Assembly: GCA_038040385.1 (NCBI GenBank)
Contig: JBBPII010000002.1
Span: 310,001-374,000 of the forward strand
Length of the DNA stretch: 64,000 bases
Direction of reading: 5' to 3'
From: Gilichinskyi gelida
GTDB lineage: Bacteria; Acidobacteriota; Thermoanaerobaculia; Gp7-AA8
Shown: positions 14,245 to 22,708 of the stretch, piece after piece
How the letters are laid out: every line of letters begins with the position of its first letter
How positions within the stretch are numbered: position 1 is the first letter of the stretch
Made by a program: the position numbers and the translations under genes
The notes under the pieces: generated by a model
What the model saw: the letters and a program-made list of their open reading frames with translations, nothing else
Told to the model about the DNA's origin: nothing
Databases searched by the model: none

Positions 14245-15954
14245 CTACTGCCGCTTGCGGAGGGCGAACGGCGCGCTCGCGCCGAGCGATTCCGCGACCT
14301 CGGCGTCGCCCATTTCCGGCTGTTCCTGCGGGTGCGCGATGTAGTAGCCCTGCAGCAGATCGATGCCGAGGTCGCGGCACGTCTCGAACTCCTCGGCGGT
14401 CTCGATGCCCTCGGCGATGGTCTTCGCGTTGATCTTGCCGGCGAGGTCGACGAGCATCTTCACCAGGTCCTGCTTGATCGGCTCGTCGGCGAGCGTGGAG
14501 ACCAGGCCCTTGGTGATCTTGAGGTAGTCGGGCGATAGCGCGGCGATGGCCTCGAGCGAGGCGTAGCCGGAGCCGGCGTCGTCGATGGCCACCTCGATCC
14601 CCTTCTCGCGGAACTCGTCGAGCAGCCGGCGGAACACCGCGTAGTCCTCGATGGCGGCGCGCTCGGTGAGCTCGAAGACGAAGTGCCCGCGATGCTCGGA
14701 GAAGAACGCCACCATGTCGTGCAGGCGGAACTCCGACTCCTCGAACATCTCCGCCTCGAGGTTGAGGAGGAACTTCCGGTCGCTGAAGTCGAAGGACTTG
14801 AGTCGGCGCAGCGCGGCATCGAGCGAGATGGCTTCCAGGGCCCACGACAGCTTGGTCTCGCGGGCGAAGGAGAAAAGCATGTCGGAGTTGCGGAACGACG
14901 AATGTGCGGGGCCGCGCGTGAGCACCTCGTAGCCGAACACCGTCCCCTCGCGCGCCCAGACGATCGGTTGGAAGAGCGTAGCCACCCGCTTGCGGCGGAT
15001 GATGTCGCGCAGCTCGCGGGCGAGCTGCTTCTTCCGCTGCTGCTCGGCGTCGCGCACGGCGTCGGCGGCCAGTTGCATCCCTTGATACATCTGCCGCTCG
15101 AGGCGGATGGGAGGGCGGTAATCGATGCACGCCGCGCCGACGAAGAACCCGATCTGGCCCTGCTGCATGGCCGGGAAGCGGCGGCGCATGGAGTCGAGGA
15201 GCTTCTGCCGCAGCTCGTGGGCGACCGTATCGAGCGACGGCTCGCGCGGCCGGCCGCGGGTCTCGAAGAAGATGAAGAAGCTCGACCCGCCGACGACGCT
15301 GGCGGCCACGATGGCGCTGGGAAACCGCGAGCGCGCCTCGCCGCCGGTGAACTCCGCCGCGCAGCGGAGGAACTCGTCGAAGAAGGCCCACCCGTACTCG
15401 GCCTCGATCGATTCGAACTGCTCGATGTCGACGAAGACGATGCCGATCTGGCTCTGATCGATGAGGATTTCCTTCAAACGGTCGAGCACCATCGGCACGG
15501 TCGGCAGGCCGGTGGCGCGATCGAAGAGCATGTTCTCGTTGATGCGGGCGGGCGGTTCGACCGGCGGGGCGGTGCGGCGCCGGCGCTCGAGCAGCGCGCC
15601 GATGCGCTTGACCACCTCGTCGCGGTTGAACGGCTTGACCAGGTAATCGTCGGCGCCGAGCTGCAGGCCGGTGAGGCGGTCCTTCACGTCGCCGCGGGCG
15701 GTGGAGAGGACCACCGCGATGTCGGCGGTGCGCTGCATGGCCTTGAGCGCCTGGCAGACCTCCCACCCGCTCCGCTTCGGCATCATCACGTCCAGGAGCA
15801 CCACGTCGGGGAGGCGCGTCTGGGCGATGGCCAGCGCCTCCTCGCCATCAGCGGCGGTGAGGACTTCGCAGTCCAACGGACGGAGGAACAGCTTCAGCAG
15901 CCGAACCACATCGTCGTCGTCGTCCGCGATCAGAAGGACCGGACGGTCGGTCAT
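14245..15954 (-). CDS. Receiver - degenerate GGDEF - EAL signalling protein
   Basis: 569 residues. A receiver domain (1-125; LLIADDDDD, phospho-acceptor in VVLLDVMMP, DYLVKPF) is followed by a GGDEF-like domain (about 150-300) whose signature reads GGSSF, so it should not make c-di-GMP. The C-terminal EAL domain (about 315-560) has YEVLTRG in place of EAL/EVL, NLEAEMF, ELTER, DDAGSGYASL, KITKG and AEGIE. Most metal and catalytic acids of EAL phosphodiesterases are present, so c-di-GMP hydrolysis is plausible. The start at 15954 begins the receiver directly. It follows the kinase-receiver gene on the same strand. Confidence 0.88.
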   Translation of the reverse strand: MTDRPVLLIADDDDDVVRLLKLFLRPLDCEVLTAADGEEALAIAQTRLPDVVLLDVMMPKRSGWEVCQALKAMQRTADIAVVLSTARGDVKDRLTGLQLGADDYLVKPFNRDEVVKRIGALLERRRRTAPPVEPPARINENMLFDRATGLPTVPMVLDRLKEILIDQSQIGIVFVDIEQFESIEAEYGWAFFDEFLRCAAEFTGGEARSRFPSAIVAASVVGGSSFFIFFETRGRPREPSLDTVAHELRQKLLDSMRRRFPAMQQGQIGFFVGAACIDYRPPIRLERQMYQGMQLAADAVRDAEQQRKKQLARELRDIIRRKRVATLFQPIVWAREGTVFGYEVLTRGPAHSSFRNSDMLFSFARETKLSWALEAISLDAALRRLKSFDFSDRKFLLNLEAEMFEESEFRLHDMVAFFSEHRGHFVFELTERAAIEDYAVFRRLLDEFREKGIEVAIDDAGSGYASLEAIAALSPDYLKITKGLVSTLADEPIKQDLVKMLVDLAGKINAKTIAEGIETAEEFETCRDLGIDLLQGYYIAHPQEQPEMGDAEVAESLGASAPFALRKRQ

Positions 15955-15994
15955 TGGGGTGATACTTGCCGATTGCACGCCAGGGGGCAAGCCC

Positions 15995-17278
15995 TTACGC
16001 CGCAGCGGCCTGCTTGATGACCTTCCCCACTTCGTCCGGATTGAGCGGCTTGTAGATCACCCCGGCGACGACGTCGCGGTCGGCGACGCTGATCGATTGA
16101 TCCTTCACGCCGGTGATCACGAAGAGGCGGGGCAGCTTGCCCGCTCGGGTGCGGCGCATGAAGTCGAGGACGCCCCAGCCGTCGATGCGGGGCATGAGCA
16201 GGTCGAGGAAAATGATCGAGTACTCGTTCTGCTTGAGGCACTTGACGGCATCCGCGCCGTTGGCGGCCTCGTCGAAGGCGAAGCCGTTCGCCGACAGGAG
16301 GTTGGCGATGAGGTAGCGGGTCACCGGGTCGTCGTCGGCGATGAGCGCGCGGCGGCCGGCCACCGGGGTAGACGTCGGCGGCGCGACGGCCAACGGTTGG
16401 GTCAGCACCTTCTCCTTCGACGACGGCGCCGGAGGTGCGGCGGGAATCTCGAAGTCTTTGTAATCGATGCGGTCGAGCGCTTCGATCAGCTCCCCGGCGC
16501 TGCCGAAGCGGCGGTCGGGTTGCTTCTGCAGGCAGCGGGTGACGATCTCGCGCAGACCGCTCGGCACGCTGGGCACGATCGAGCCGATGGTGGGCGGCTC
16601 AGTCATGATGATGTGCATCATGGTCTCGGTCATCGTCTCGCCGACGAACGGTCGGTGGCCGGCGAGCATCTCGTAGAGAACTACGCCGAGAGAGAAGAGA
16701 TCGCTGCGGTGGTCGAGCGGTTTGCCGAGCGCCTGCTCGGGCGACATGTAGAACGGCGTGCCGACGATCATGCCGCCCTGCGTCAGCGCCGGCGTGTTCT
16801 TCGACGAGGGGCCGATCTGCTTGGCGATGCCGAAATCGAGGACTTTGGCGGTACGGCGCGACACGATGACGTTGTCGGGCTTGATGTCGCGGTGGACGAT
16901 CCCCTTGCCGTGCGCTTCCTCCAGCGCGTCGGCGATCTGGCGGACGATGCGCACCGCCTCGCGCGGCTCCATGGCGCCGCGGCCAAGGATGGTCGTCAGC
17001 GACTCACCCTCGATCAATTCCATGGCGATGAAGAACTTGTCGCCTTCCTGCTCGATGGCGTAGATCGTGGCGATGTTCGGATGGTTGAGCTGCGCGATGG
17101 TGCGCGCCTCGCGGAGGAACCGCGCCTTCCACTCCGGATCGTTGGCGATGTGATCGGCGAGGATCTTGATCGCCACTTCGCGCAACAGACGGGTGTCCTC
17201 GGCGCGCCAGACTTCGCCCATGCCGCCCGCGCCGAGAGGACTGATCAGCCGGTAAGCACCCAGAGTCGGTTCAGCCAT
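15995..17278 (-). CDS. Ser/Thr protein kinase fused to a receiver domain
   Basis: 427 residues. A PknB-type kinase domain (about 8-270): glycine loop LGAGGMGEVW, VAIK lysine, HRDIKPDN catalytic loop, DFGIAK, and GTPFYMSPEQ. A Pro/Ala linker leads to a C-terminal receiver (about 305-425; ALIADDDPVTRYL, phospho-acceptor in IIFLDLLMP, YKPLNPDE). There is no membrane segment, so it is cytoplasmic. This order joins Hanks-type phosphorylation to two-component input in one chain. It lies between the hybrid histidine kinase and the EAL protein, all on the minus strand, suggesting a shared pathway. Confidence 0.9.
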   Translation of the reverse strand: MAEPTLGAYRLISPLGAGGMGEVWRAEDTRLLREVAIKILADHIANDPEWKARFLREARTIAQLNHPNIATIYAIEQEGDKFFIAMELIEGESLTTILGRGAMEPREAVRIVRQIADALEEAHGKGIVHRDIKPDNVIVSRRTAKVLDFGIAKQIGPSSKNTPALTQGGMIVGTPFYMSPEQALGKPLDHRSDLFSLGVVLYEMLAGHRPFVGETMTETMMHIIMTEPPTIGSIVPSVPSGLREIVTRCLQKQPDRRFGSAGELIEALDRIDYKDFEIPAAPPAPSSKEKVLTQPLAVAPPTSTPVAGRRALIADDDPVTRYLIANLLSANGFAFDEAANGADAVKCLKQNEYSIIFLDLLMPRIDGWGVLDFMRRTRAGKLPRLFVITGVKDQSISVADRDVVAGVIYKPLNPDEVGKVIKQAAAA

Positions 17279-17325
17279 GCTGAGCACGCCGATAAGAGGG
17301 ACAGCGCACTACTTCTCCCCCGGTA

Positions 17326-20300
17326 TCAAATTGTTTCCTCCGTGGCGGACCGTGAGAGTGCGGCGACCGCCACATCCAATTCGGCGACCAACTGGTCGAC
17401 GAGCAAACTGGCACCGGAGATGGACCCGGCGCGCGCATTCTCCTCGATTGCGGCGCAAAGTGTATAGATCCGTTTTGCCCCCACGTTTCCCGAGCTGCTC
17501 TTGAGGGCGTGCGCCGCCCGCGCGAGCTGCTCGGGGTTGGCCGCCTGAATCGAGTCGCGCAAATCGTGCAGGCGCAGCAACGCGTCCTCCCGGAACAGCG
17601 TGGTGATGTCCGTCATGAAGCGCGGATTGCTTTTGGCCATCTCTCTCAATCCGGTCAACTTATCGCTGTCGAGGGCGGGATCGGGCTGCGCCGGCATGCG
17701 GATCCATTGGCCGAGCGTCTCGGCCAGCCGCACGGTGCTCACCGGCTTCGGAAGGTAGTCGTCCATCCCGGCCGCGAGGCAGCGCTCACGCTCCCCCTCC
17801 AGCACGTACGCCGTGACGGCCACGATGGGGACGCGGCGCTCGCCGTTCTCCAGGCGGCGGATCTCGGCCGCCACCTCGTAACCGTCGACGTCGGGCATCT
17901 GGCAGTCGAGGAGGACGAGGTCGAAGCCCCCTTCGCGCAGCGCGTCGATGGCCGCGGCGCCGCTGACGGCGACCTGGGCATCGAGTCCGAGCAAGCGGAG
18001 CTGTCCGACGGCGACCTTCTGATTGACGACGTTGTCCTCGACCACCAGGATGCGCGGCGCGCGACCGTCCGGTGCGGCGACGGCCGGCTCGGGCGCCGCG
18101 AACGGCGGCGGCGGAAGTGTGCTGCGGTGGCCGATCACCCCGGCCACGGTGGAGGCGAGTTGCGACTGGCGCACCGGCTTGATGATGAAGGCGTTGACCC
18201 CGGAAGCGCGAAAGGACTCGACGTCGCTCTTGCGCCGCCCGATGGCGGTGACGAGGATCACCGGCATTCGGGCGATGACGTCGAACTCCTCGGCGCGGAT
18301 GGCGCGGGAAAGCGCGAGGCCATCGCTGTGCGGCAACTGCATGTCGCTCACCACGATGTCGTACGGCTGCGACAGCGCGGCCGAGCGGATCCGCTCCATG
18401 GCCTCGTCGAGACCCGAGGCCTCGTCGACGTGCATCGCCGCGGAGCTGAGGTGTCGGCGCAGCATGAGCCGGTTCACGTCGTCGCCGTCGACCACCAGCG
18501 CGCGCAGGCCGGCGAGCGCCAGCCGCTTCGGCAACCCCCGCGCCTTGAGGTCCTTCTCCATCGGCGCGGTGAACCAGAACGTCGACCCTTCCCCCGGCAC
18601 GCTGGCCACGCCGATGCGGCCGCCGAGGAGATTGACGATCTGCTTGGAGATCGCCAGCCCCAGGCCGGTGCCGCCGAACTTGCGGTTCGTCTTGCCGTCC
18701 ACCTGCACGAAGGGGACGAACAGCCGCTCCTGATCGGCGCCGCTGATCCCGATGCCGGTGTCGTTGACCAGAAACCAGAGAACGGTGTCGCCGTCGCTCT
18801 CGCTGTCCTGCATCACCGACAGCGTCACCTCCCCTTCCGCGGTGAACTTGATGGCGTTGCCGACGAGGTTGACGATCACCTGCCGGATGCGCAGCGCGTC
18901 GCCGCGGAGCTGGCGGTGGACATCGGGATAGATGATGCTGCGGAAGCGGATGCCCTTCGTCGCGGCGCGCTCGGCGAAGACGTCGGTGATCTCGTCGATC
19001 AGCTCGTCGAGGTCGAGCTCGATGGCCCGAACGGCGAGCTTGCCGGCCTCGATCTTGGAGAGGTCGAGGATGTCGTCGACGATGCGCAGCAGCGACTCCG
19101 CGCTCTGGCGGATGGTCTGCGCGTAGTCGCGCTGCTCGGTGGTGAGCGCGCTGGTGTAGAGAAGATCGGCCATGCCGATCACCCCGTTCATCGGCGTGCG
19201 GATCTCGTGGCTGACGTTGGCCAGGAACTCCGACTTCACCCGCGCCGACTCCACCGCCGCGTCGCGGGTGCGCGCCAGCTCCTCTTCCATCTTCTTCCGC
19301 TCGGAGATGTCGCGCGCCACGGCCTGGAATCCGATGATCCGGTCGCCGCGCATCAGCGTCTGCACGTTCTGTCCGATCCAGACGCGCTCCCCCGCCGGTG
19401 TGCTCACGGGAAACTCGAAGTAGGTGTTCGGCGCGCGCGTCGTGAACTGCCGGCGATAGAACTCCTCGACCTGCTGGCGATACTCGGGATCGATGATCTC
19501 CAGAAAATGCTTCTTGAGGAAATCGTGCTCGCTGTAGCCGATCACGGTGCGGACGGTCGGATTGACGTAGGTGAAGCGGCCGTACGGATCGCAGCTATAC
19601 ATGATGTCGGTGGCGTTCTCGACCAGGTGGCGGTACGCCTCGCGGCTGGTGCGCAGCGCCTCCTCGGTCTCGCGACGAGCGGTGATGTCCTCGACCGTCC
19701 CCTCGTAGAAGAGGACCTGGTCGTTCGCGTCGCGCACCACGCGCGCGTTCTCGTTGACGAAGAGCGTGGTGCCGTCGCGCCGGCGCCAGGCGCCTTCGAG
19801 GTTGCGCACCTCGCCGAAGCGGTCGAGCAGGGCCATGAACGCCGCGCGGTCGTAGCCGGCGTGGACGCCGTCGCGATCGAGGTGCCAGTCGAGAAGCTCG
19901 GCGACGGAGTCGAAGGCGAGCATCTCCACCAGCGCCGGATTGGCCATGACCACCGCCCCGTCCGGAGTGGTCCGGTAGATGCCGATGGGAGCGTTGACGA
20001 AGAGGTCGCGATACGCGCGCTGGCTCTCGCGCAGCGTCTGGTCGATGCGCGCCGTCTCGGTGACGTCGGTGAGCGTGCCGATGGCGTACGCGACGTTGCC
20101 CGCGCCGTCGGAGAGCGGCGCGGCGGAGATCTCCAGCAGTTTCCCGCCGTCGATCTCCACGCGGGCAAGCGTCACCGTCTCGCCGGCGAGCGCGCGCACC
20201 AGCGGCGGAAGGTCGAGTCCGGCGACGGGGCCGAGGAGCCCGCGCGCGGCGCGGTTGGCGTACGAGGCGTGGCCATCGGCGGCGAGGATCACGACGCCGA

Positions 20301-20379
20301 CGGGCACATGCTCAAGAAGCTCGAAAAGCCGTTCTTCGCTCGCCGCGAGCGCGCGAACGAGATCGGTCGGATGAGACAA
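17326..20379 (-). CDS. Multi-PAS hybrid sensor histidine kinase with HPt
   Basis: About 1017 residues with no membrane segment. Three PAS domains (roughly 10-130, 135-255, 260-380) precede HisKA (VSHEIRTPMNGVIGMADLL, phospho-acceptor His), HATPase (NLVGNAIKFT, DTGIGI, GTGLGLAISKQIV), two receivers (first with SDMQLPHSDG; second with LLDCQMPDVDG and KPV) and a C-terminal HPt (LARAAHALKSSSGNVGA). The TTG at 20379 is preferred because AGGAGG lies four bases before it; the ATG at 20415 has no ribosome-binding site and adds 12 residues. It is a BarA/TorS-like phosphorelay protein whose output partner is not in the window. Confidence 0.9.
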   Translation of the reverse strand: MSHPTDLVRALAASEERLFELLEHVPVGVVILAADGHASYANRAARGLLGPVAGLDLPPLVRALAGETVTLARVEIDGGKLLEISAAPLSDGAGNVAYAIGTLTDVTETARIDQTLRESQRAYRDLFVNAPIGIYRTTPDGAVVMANPALVEMLAFDSVAELLDWHLDRDGVHAGYDRAAFMALLDRFGEVRNLEGAWRRRDGTTLFVNENARVVRDANDQVLFYEGTVEDITARRETEEALRTSREAYRHLVENATDIMYSCDPYGRFTYVNPTVRTVIGYSEHDFLKKHFLEIIDPEYRQQVEEFYRRQFTTRAPNTYFEFPVSTPAGERVWIGQNVQTLMRGDRIIGFQAVARDISERKKMEEELARTRDAAVESARVKSEFLANVSHEIRTPMNGVIGMADLLYTSALTTEQRDYAQTIRQSAESLLRIVDDILDLSKIEAGKLAVRAIELDLDELIDEITDVFAERAATKGIRFRSIIYPDVHRQLRGDALRIRQVIVNLVGNAIKFTAEGEVTLSVMQDSESDGDTVLWFLVNDTGIGISGADQERLFVPFVQVDGKTNRKFGGTGLGLAISKQIVNLLGGRIGVASVPGEGSTFWFTAPMEKDLKARGLPKRLALAGLRALVVDGDDVNRLMLRRHLSSAAMHVDEASGLDEAMERIRSAALSQPYDIVVSDMQLPHSDGLALSRAIRAEEFDVIARMPVILVTAIGRRKSDVESFRASGVNAFIIKPVRQSQLASTVAGVIGHRSTLPPPPFAAPEPAVAAPDGRAPRILVVEDNVVNQKVAVGQLRLLGLDAQVAVSGAAAIDALREGGFDLVLLDCQMPDVDGYEVAAEIRRLENGERRVPIVAVTAYVLEGERERCLAAGMDDYLPKPVSTVRLAETLGQWIRMPAQPDPALDSDKLTGLREMAKSNPRFMTDITTLFREDALLRLHDLRDSIQAANPEQLARAAHALKSSSGNVGAKRIYTLCAAIEENARAGSISGASLLVDQLVAELDVAVAALSRSATEETI

Positions 20380-20453
20380 ATCGCCTCCTGGCGGATGATG
20401 TTGGACCTCCGCCATTTTACTGCTAGGGTACGCGGGTTGCTGGGAGTACCTTC

Positions 20454-21851
20454 ATGATCAAGTTCGGTACCTCGGGGTGGCGCGGCATCATCGGCGAGGA
20501 CTTCACGTTCGAGAACGTCCGCGTCGCCACCCAGGGCGTCGCCAATTACCTCAAGAAATCGGGGCAGAAGGGATCGGGCGTGATCGTCGCCTACGACACC
20601 CGCTTCCTCTCTGAAAAGTTCGCCTCCGAGGCGGCGCGCATCCTGGCGTTCAACGACATCCACGCCTTCCTCTGCAACCGCGACGTCCCCACCCCCTGCG
20701 TTTCGTTCGAGACGGTGCGCCGCAAGGCGATGGGGGCCATCAACTTCACCGCGTCGCACAACCCGCCCGAGTACAACGGCCTCAAATTCTCGACTTCCAA
20801 CGGCGCGCCGGCCCTGCCGGAGATCACCAAGGCCATCGAGGCCGAGATCCACACGGTGCAGGAGAGGCACGAGCGGCTCGACGTCTACGAGAAGAGCGAG
20901 TTGATCGAGACCATCGACCCGAAGGACCGCTATCTCGCGGAGCTGCGCAACAAGGTCGACGTCGACGTCATCCGCAAGAGCGGGCTGCGCATCGCCATCG
21001 ACTCGCTCTACGGCACCTCGCGCGACTATCTCGACTATTTCCTGCTGGAAGCCGGCGTCGAGGTCAAGATCATCCACAACTATCGCGACCCTTATTTCGG
21101 AGGCTTTTCGCCCGAGTGCAGCGAAAAGAACCTCGGCGAGCTGCGCAAGGTGGTCACCGACGAGAAGTTCGACCTCGGCCTCTCCACCGACGGCGACGCC
21201 GACCGCTTCGGCATCATCGATGACCGCAATCGCTTCGTCTCGCCGAACGTGATCATCGCCCTGCTGGCGCTTTACCTGAAGCGCTACCGCAACATCCCCG
21301 GCGGACTGGCGCGGTCGGTGGCCACGACGCATCTGATGGACGCCATTGCCAAGAAGCTCGGCGTGCCGCTGTACGAGACGCCGGTGGGCTTCAAGTACAT
21401 CGGCGAGCTGATTCTGGCCGACAAGATCGCCCTCGGCGGCGAGGAGTCCGCCGGCATGTCGATGTACCGCCACCTGCCGGAGAAGGACGGTATCCTGGCC
21501 TGCCTGCTGGTGGCGGAGATGGTGGCCCGAACCGGCAAGAAGCTCCATGAGCTGACCGACGAGGTCTACAAGGAGTTCGGATTCTTCTACTCCAAGCGCG
21601 CCGACATGAAGCTGACGCCGAACCTGAAAGACTCGCTGGCGACGAGGCTGACCAATCCGCCGGAATCGCTCGACGGGCTGAAAGTGCGGGAAGTCAACAC
21701 CACCGACGGCGTGAAACTGATCTTCGACGACAGCACCTGGCTGCTGTTCCGCCTCTCGGGCACCGAGCCGGTCGCGCGCATTTACGCCGAGGCGTGCAGC
21801 CCGAAGGACCTCAAGCACTTGCTGGATGCGGGGAAGAAGTTCGTGGCGTAG
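20454..21851 (+). CDS. Phosphoglucomutase/phosphomannomutase
   Basis: 465 residues of the alpha-D-phosphohexomutase superfamily. Motifs: FGTSGWRGIIG at the N-terminus, TASHNPPEYNG with the phosphoserine, STDGDADRFG metal-binding loop, GGEESAG sugar-specificity loop and a C-terminal RLSGTEPVARIY phosphate-binding loop. Length and order are normal. The ATG at 20454 follows GGGAGT. It is transcribed divergently from the hybrid kinase. The enzyme interconverts hexose 1- and 6-phosphates for glycogen or cell-envelope precursors; whether glucose, mannose or glucosamine is used cannot be told from sequence alone. Confidence 0.93.
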   Translation: MIKFGTSGWRGIIGEDFTFENVRVATQGVANYLKKSGQKGSGVIVAYDTRFLSEKFASEAARILAFNDIHAFLCNRDVPTPCVSFETVRRKAMGAINFTASHNPPEYNGLKFSTSNGAPALPEITKAIEAEIHTVQERHERLDVYEKSELIETIDPKDRYLAELRNKVDVDVIRKSGLRIAIDSLYGTSRDYLDYFLLEAGVEVKIIHNYRDPYFGGFSPECSEKNLGELRKVVTDEKFDLGLSTDGDADRFGIIDDRNRFVSPNVIIALLALYLKRYRNIPGGLARSVATTHLMDAIAKKLGVPLYETPVGFKYIGELILADKIALGGEESAGMSMYRHLPEKDGILACLLVAEMVARTGKKLHELTDEVYKEFGFFYSKRADMKLTPNLKDSLATRLTNPPESLDGLKVREVNTTDGVKLIFDDSTWLLFRLSGTEPVARIYAEACSPKDLKHLLDAGKKFVA

Positions 21852-21901
21852 TTACCGGTTGCCCGTTGCCAGTTGCCAGACAGCGACGGGCAACGGCCAA
21901 C

Positions 21902-22345
21902 ATGCAACTGGCAACGTCCAACATCTCCGACACCGCCCGAGTCATCCAACTCGCGATTGCTCCGGTCTTTCTCCTCTCCGGCGTCAGCGCGCTGCTCGCG
22001 GTGCTCAGCAGCCGCCTTGGACGGACCATCGACCGCGCGCGGACGCTGGAGTCGCTGCTCGAAGGCGCCGAGGAGAAGCGCCTGGCGCGCATGCACGAGG
22101 AGCTCGGCGTCCTCTCGCGGCGGGCGAAGCTGATCTACCGCGCCATCGCCCTCGGCGTGATCACCGCGCTGCTGGTGTGCGGCGTCATCGCCTCGCTGTT
22201 CATCAGCGCCTTCACCAGGGTCGACGTGAGTCTCGTCGTCGCCGGACTCTTCGTGGCGGCGATGGCCGCCCTGATCCTGACGCTGCTGCTGTTCCTGCGG
22301 GAAGTGTTTCTGGCGACGCGTGTTCTGAGGATCGGACCTCATTGA
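21902..22345 (+). CDS. DUF2721 membrane protein
   Basis: 147 residues. The family pattern is clear: ISDTARVIQLAIAPVFLLSG forming the first helix, SSRLGRTIDRAR, a charged helical section with SRRAKLIYRAI, and two C-terminal transmembrane helices ending in REVFLAT. Three membrane segments in total. The first residues (MQLATSN) derive from a local run of GCCAGTTGCC/GGCAACGG-type repeats between 21852 and 21925, so the true start is uncertain. The stop shares one base with the ferredoxin start (TGATG), so the two are translationally coupled. Function unknown. Confidence 0.82.
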   Translation: MQLATSNISDTARVIQLAIAPVFLLSGVSALLAVLSSRLGRTIDRARTLESLLEGAEEKRLARMHEELGVLSRRAKLIYRAIALGVITALLVCGVIASLFISAFTRVDVSLVVAGLFVAAMAALILTLLLFLREVFLATRVLRIGPH

Positions 22346-22683
22346 TGCGCTACCCCTTCGAAAAACACTTCCTGGTCTGCGGCGGGCCGCGCTGCAACAA
22401 CCTCGACCGCGACGACGAGCGCGGCGAGATCATCCGCGCCGAGCTGAAGGACCTGAACAAGAAGCTGGGACGCAAGCCGACGGTCCGGGTCTGCAGCGTG
22501 TCGTGCCTCGATCTGTGCGATCACGGCCCAAACATGATCGTCGACGGCAACGTCTTCTCGCACCTGACGCGCGCGACGTCGAAGGAGGTCTACCTCGGCA
22601 TCATGGGCGACGGCCCGCCGCGCGATGACTTGCAGCTCGACGCCGAGGAGTTCCGCGCCGGCGGGAGCTCGGCGAAGAAGTAG
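22345..22683 (+). CDS. Thioredoxin-like [2Fe-2S] ferredoxin
   Basis: 112 residues. The four cluster cysteines are in VCGGPRC and VCSVSCLDLCDHGPN, the layout of the thioredoxin-fold [2Fe-2S] ferredoxins related to NuoE and the Azotobacter/Aquifex Shethna type. A GNVFSHLTRATS segment closes the fold. The C-terminal tail (PRDDLQLDAEEF) is encoded by DNA that recurs at 26553-26600, on the far side of the TerY-P triad. Cytoplasmic electron carrier; its partner is unknown. Confidence 0.88.
   Translation: MRYPFEKHFLVCGGPRCNNLDRDDERGEIIRAELKDLNKKLGRKPTVRVCSVSCLDLCDHGPNMIVDGNVFSHLTRATSKEVYLGIMGDGPPRDDLQLDAEEFRAGGSSAKK
22617..22664. repeat. Left direct repeat flanking the TerY-P triad
   Basis: 48 bases at the 3' end of the ferredoxin gene recur at 26553-26600 in the same orientation with only a few mismatches, mostly at third codon positions. 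Between the copies lie the three TerY-P genes and nothing else. Confidence 0.75.
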
Positions 22684-22708
22684 ATCGCGGACGCCGCGAA
22701 AATCGGCG

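Noticed and set aside
17509..20457. 982-codon open frame antisense to the hybrid kinase
   Set aside because: Low-complexity composition; the minus-strand protein has complete PAS, HisKA, ATPase, receiver and HPt domains.
21852..21925. Regulatory hairpin or riboswitch between the mutase and DUF2721
   Set aside because: The GCCAGTTGCC/GGCAAC runs are short local repeats with no recognisable riboswitch structure.
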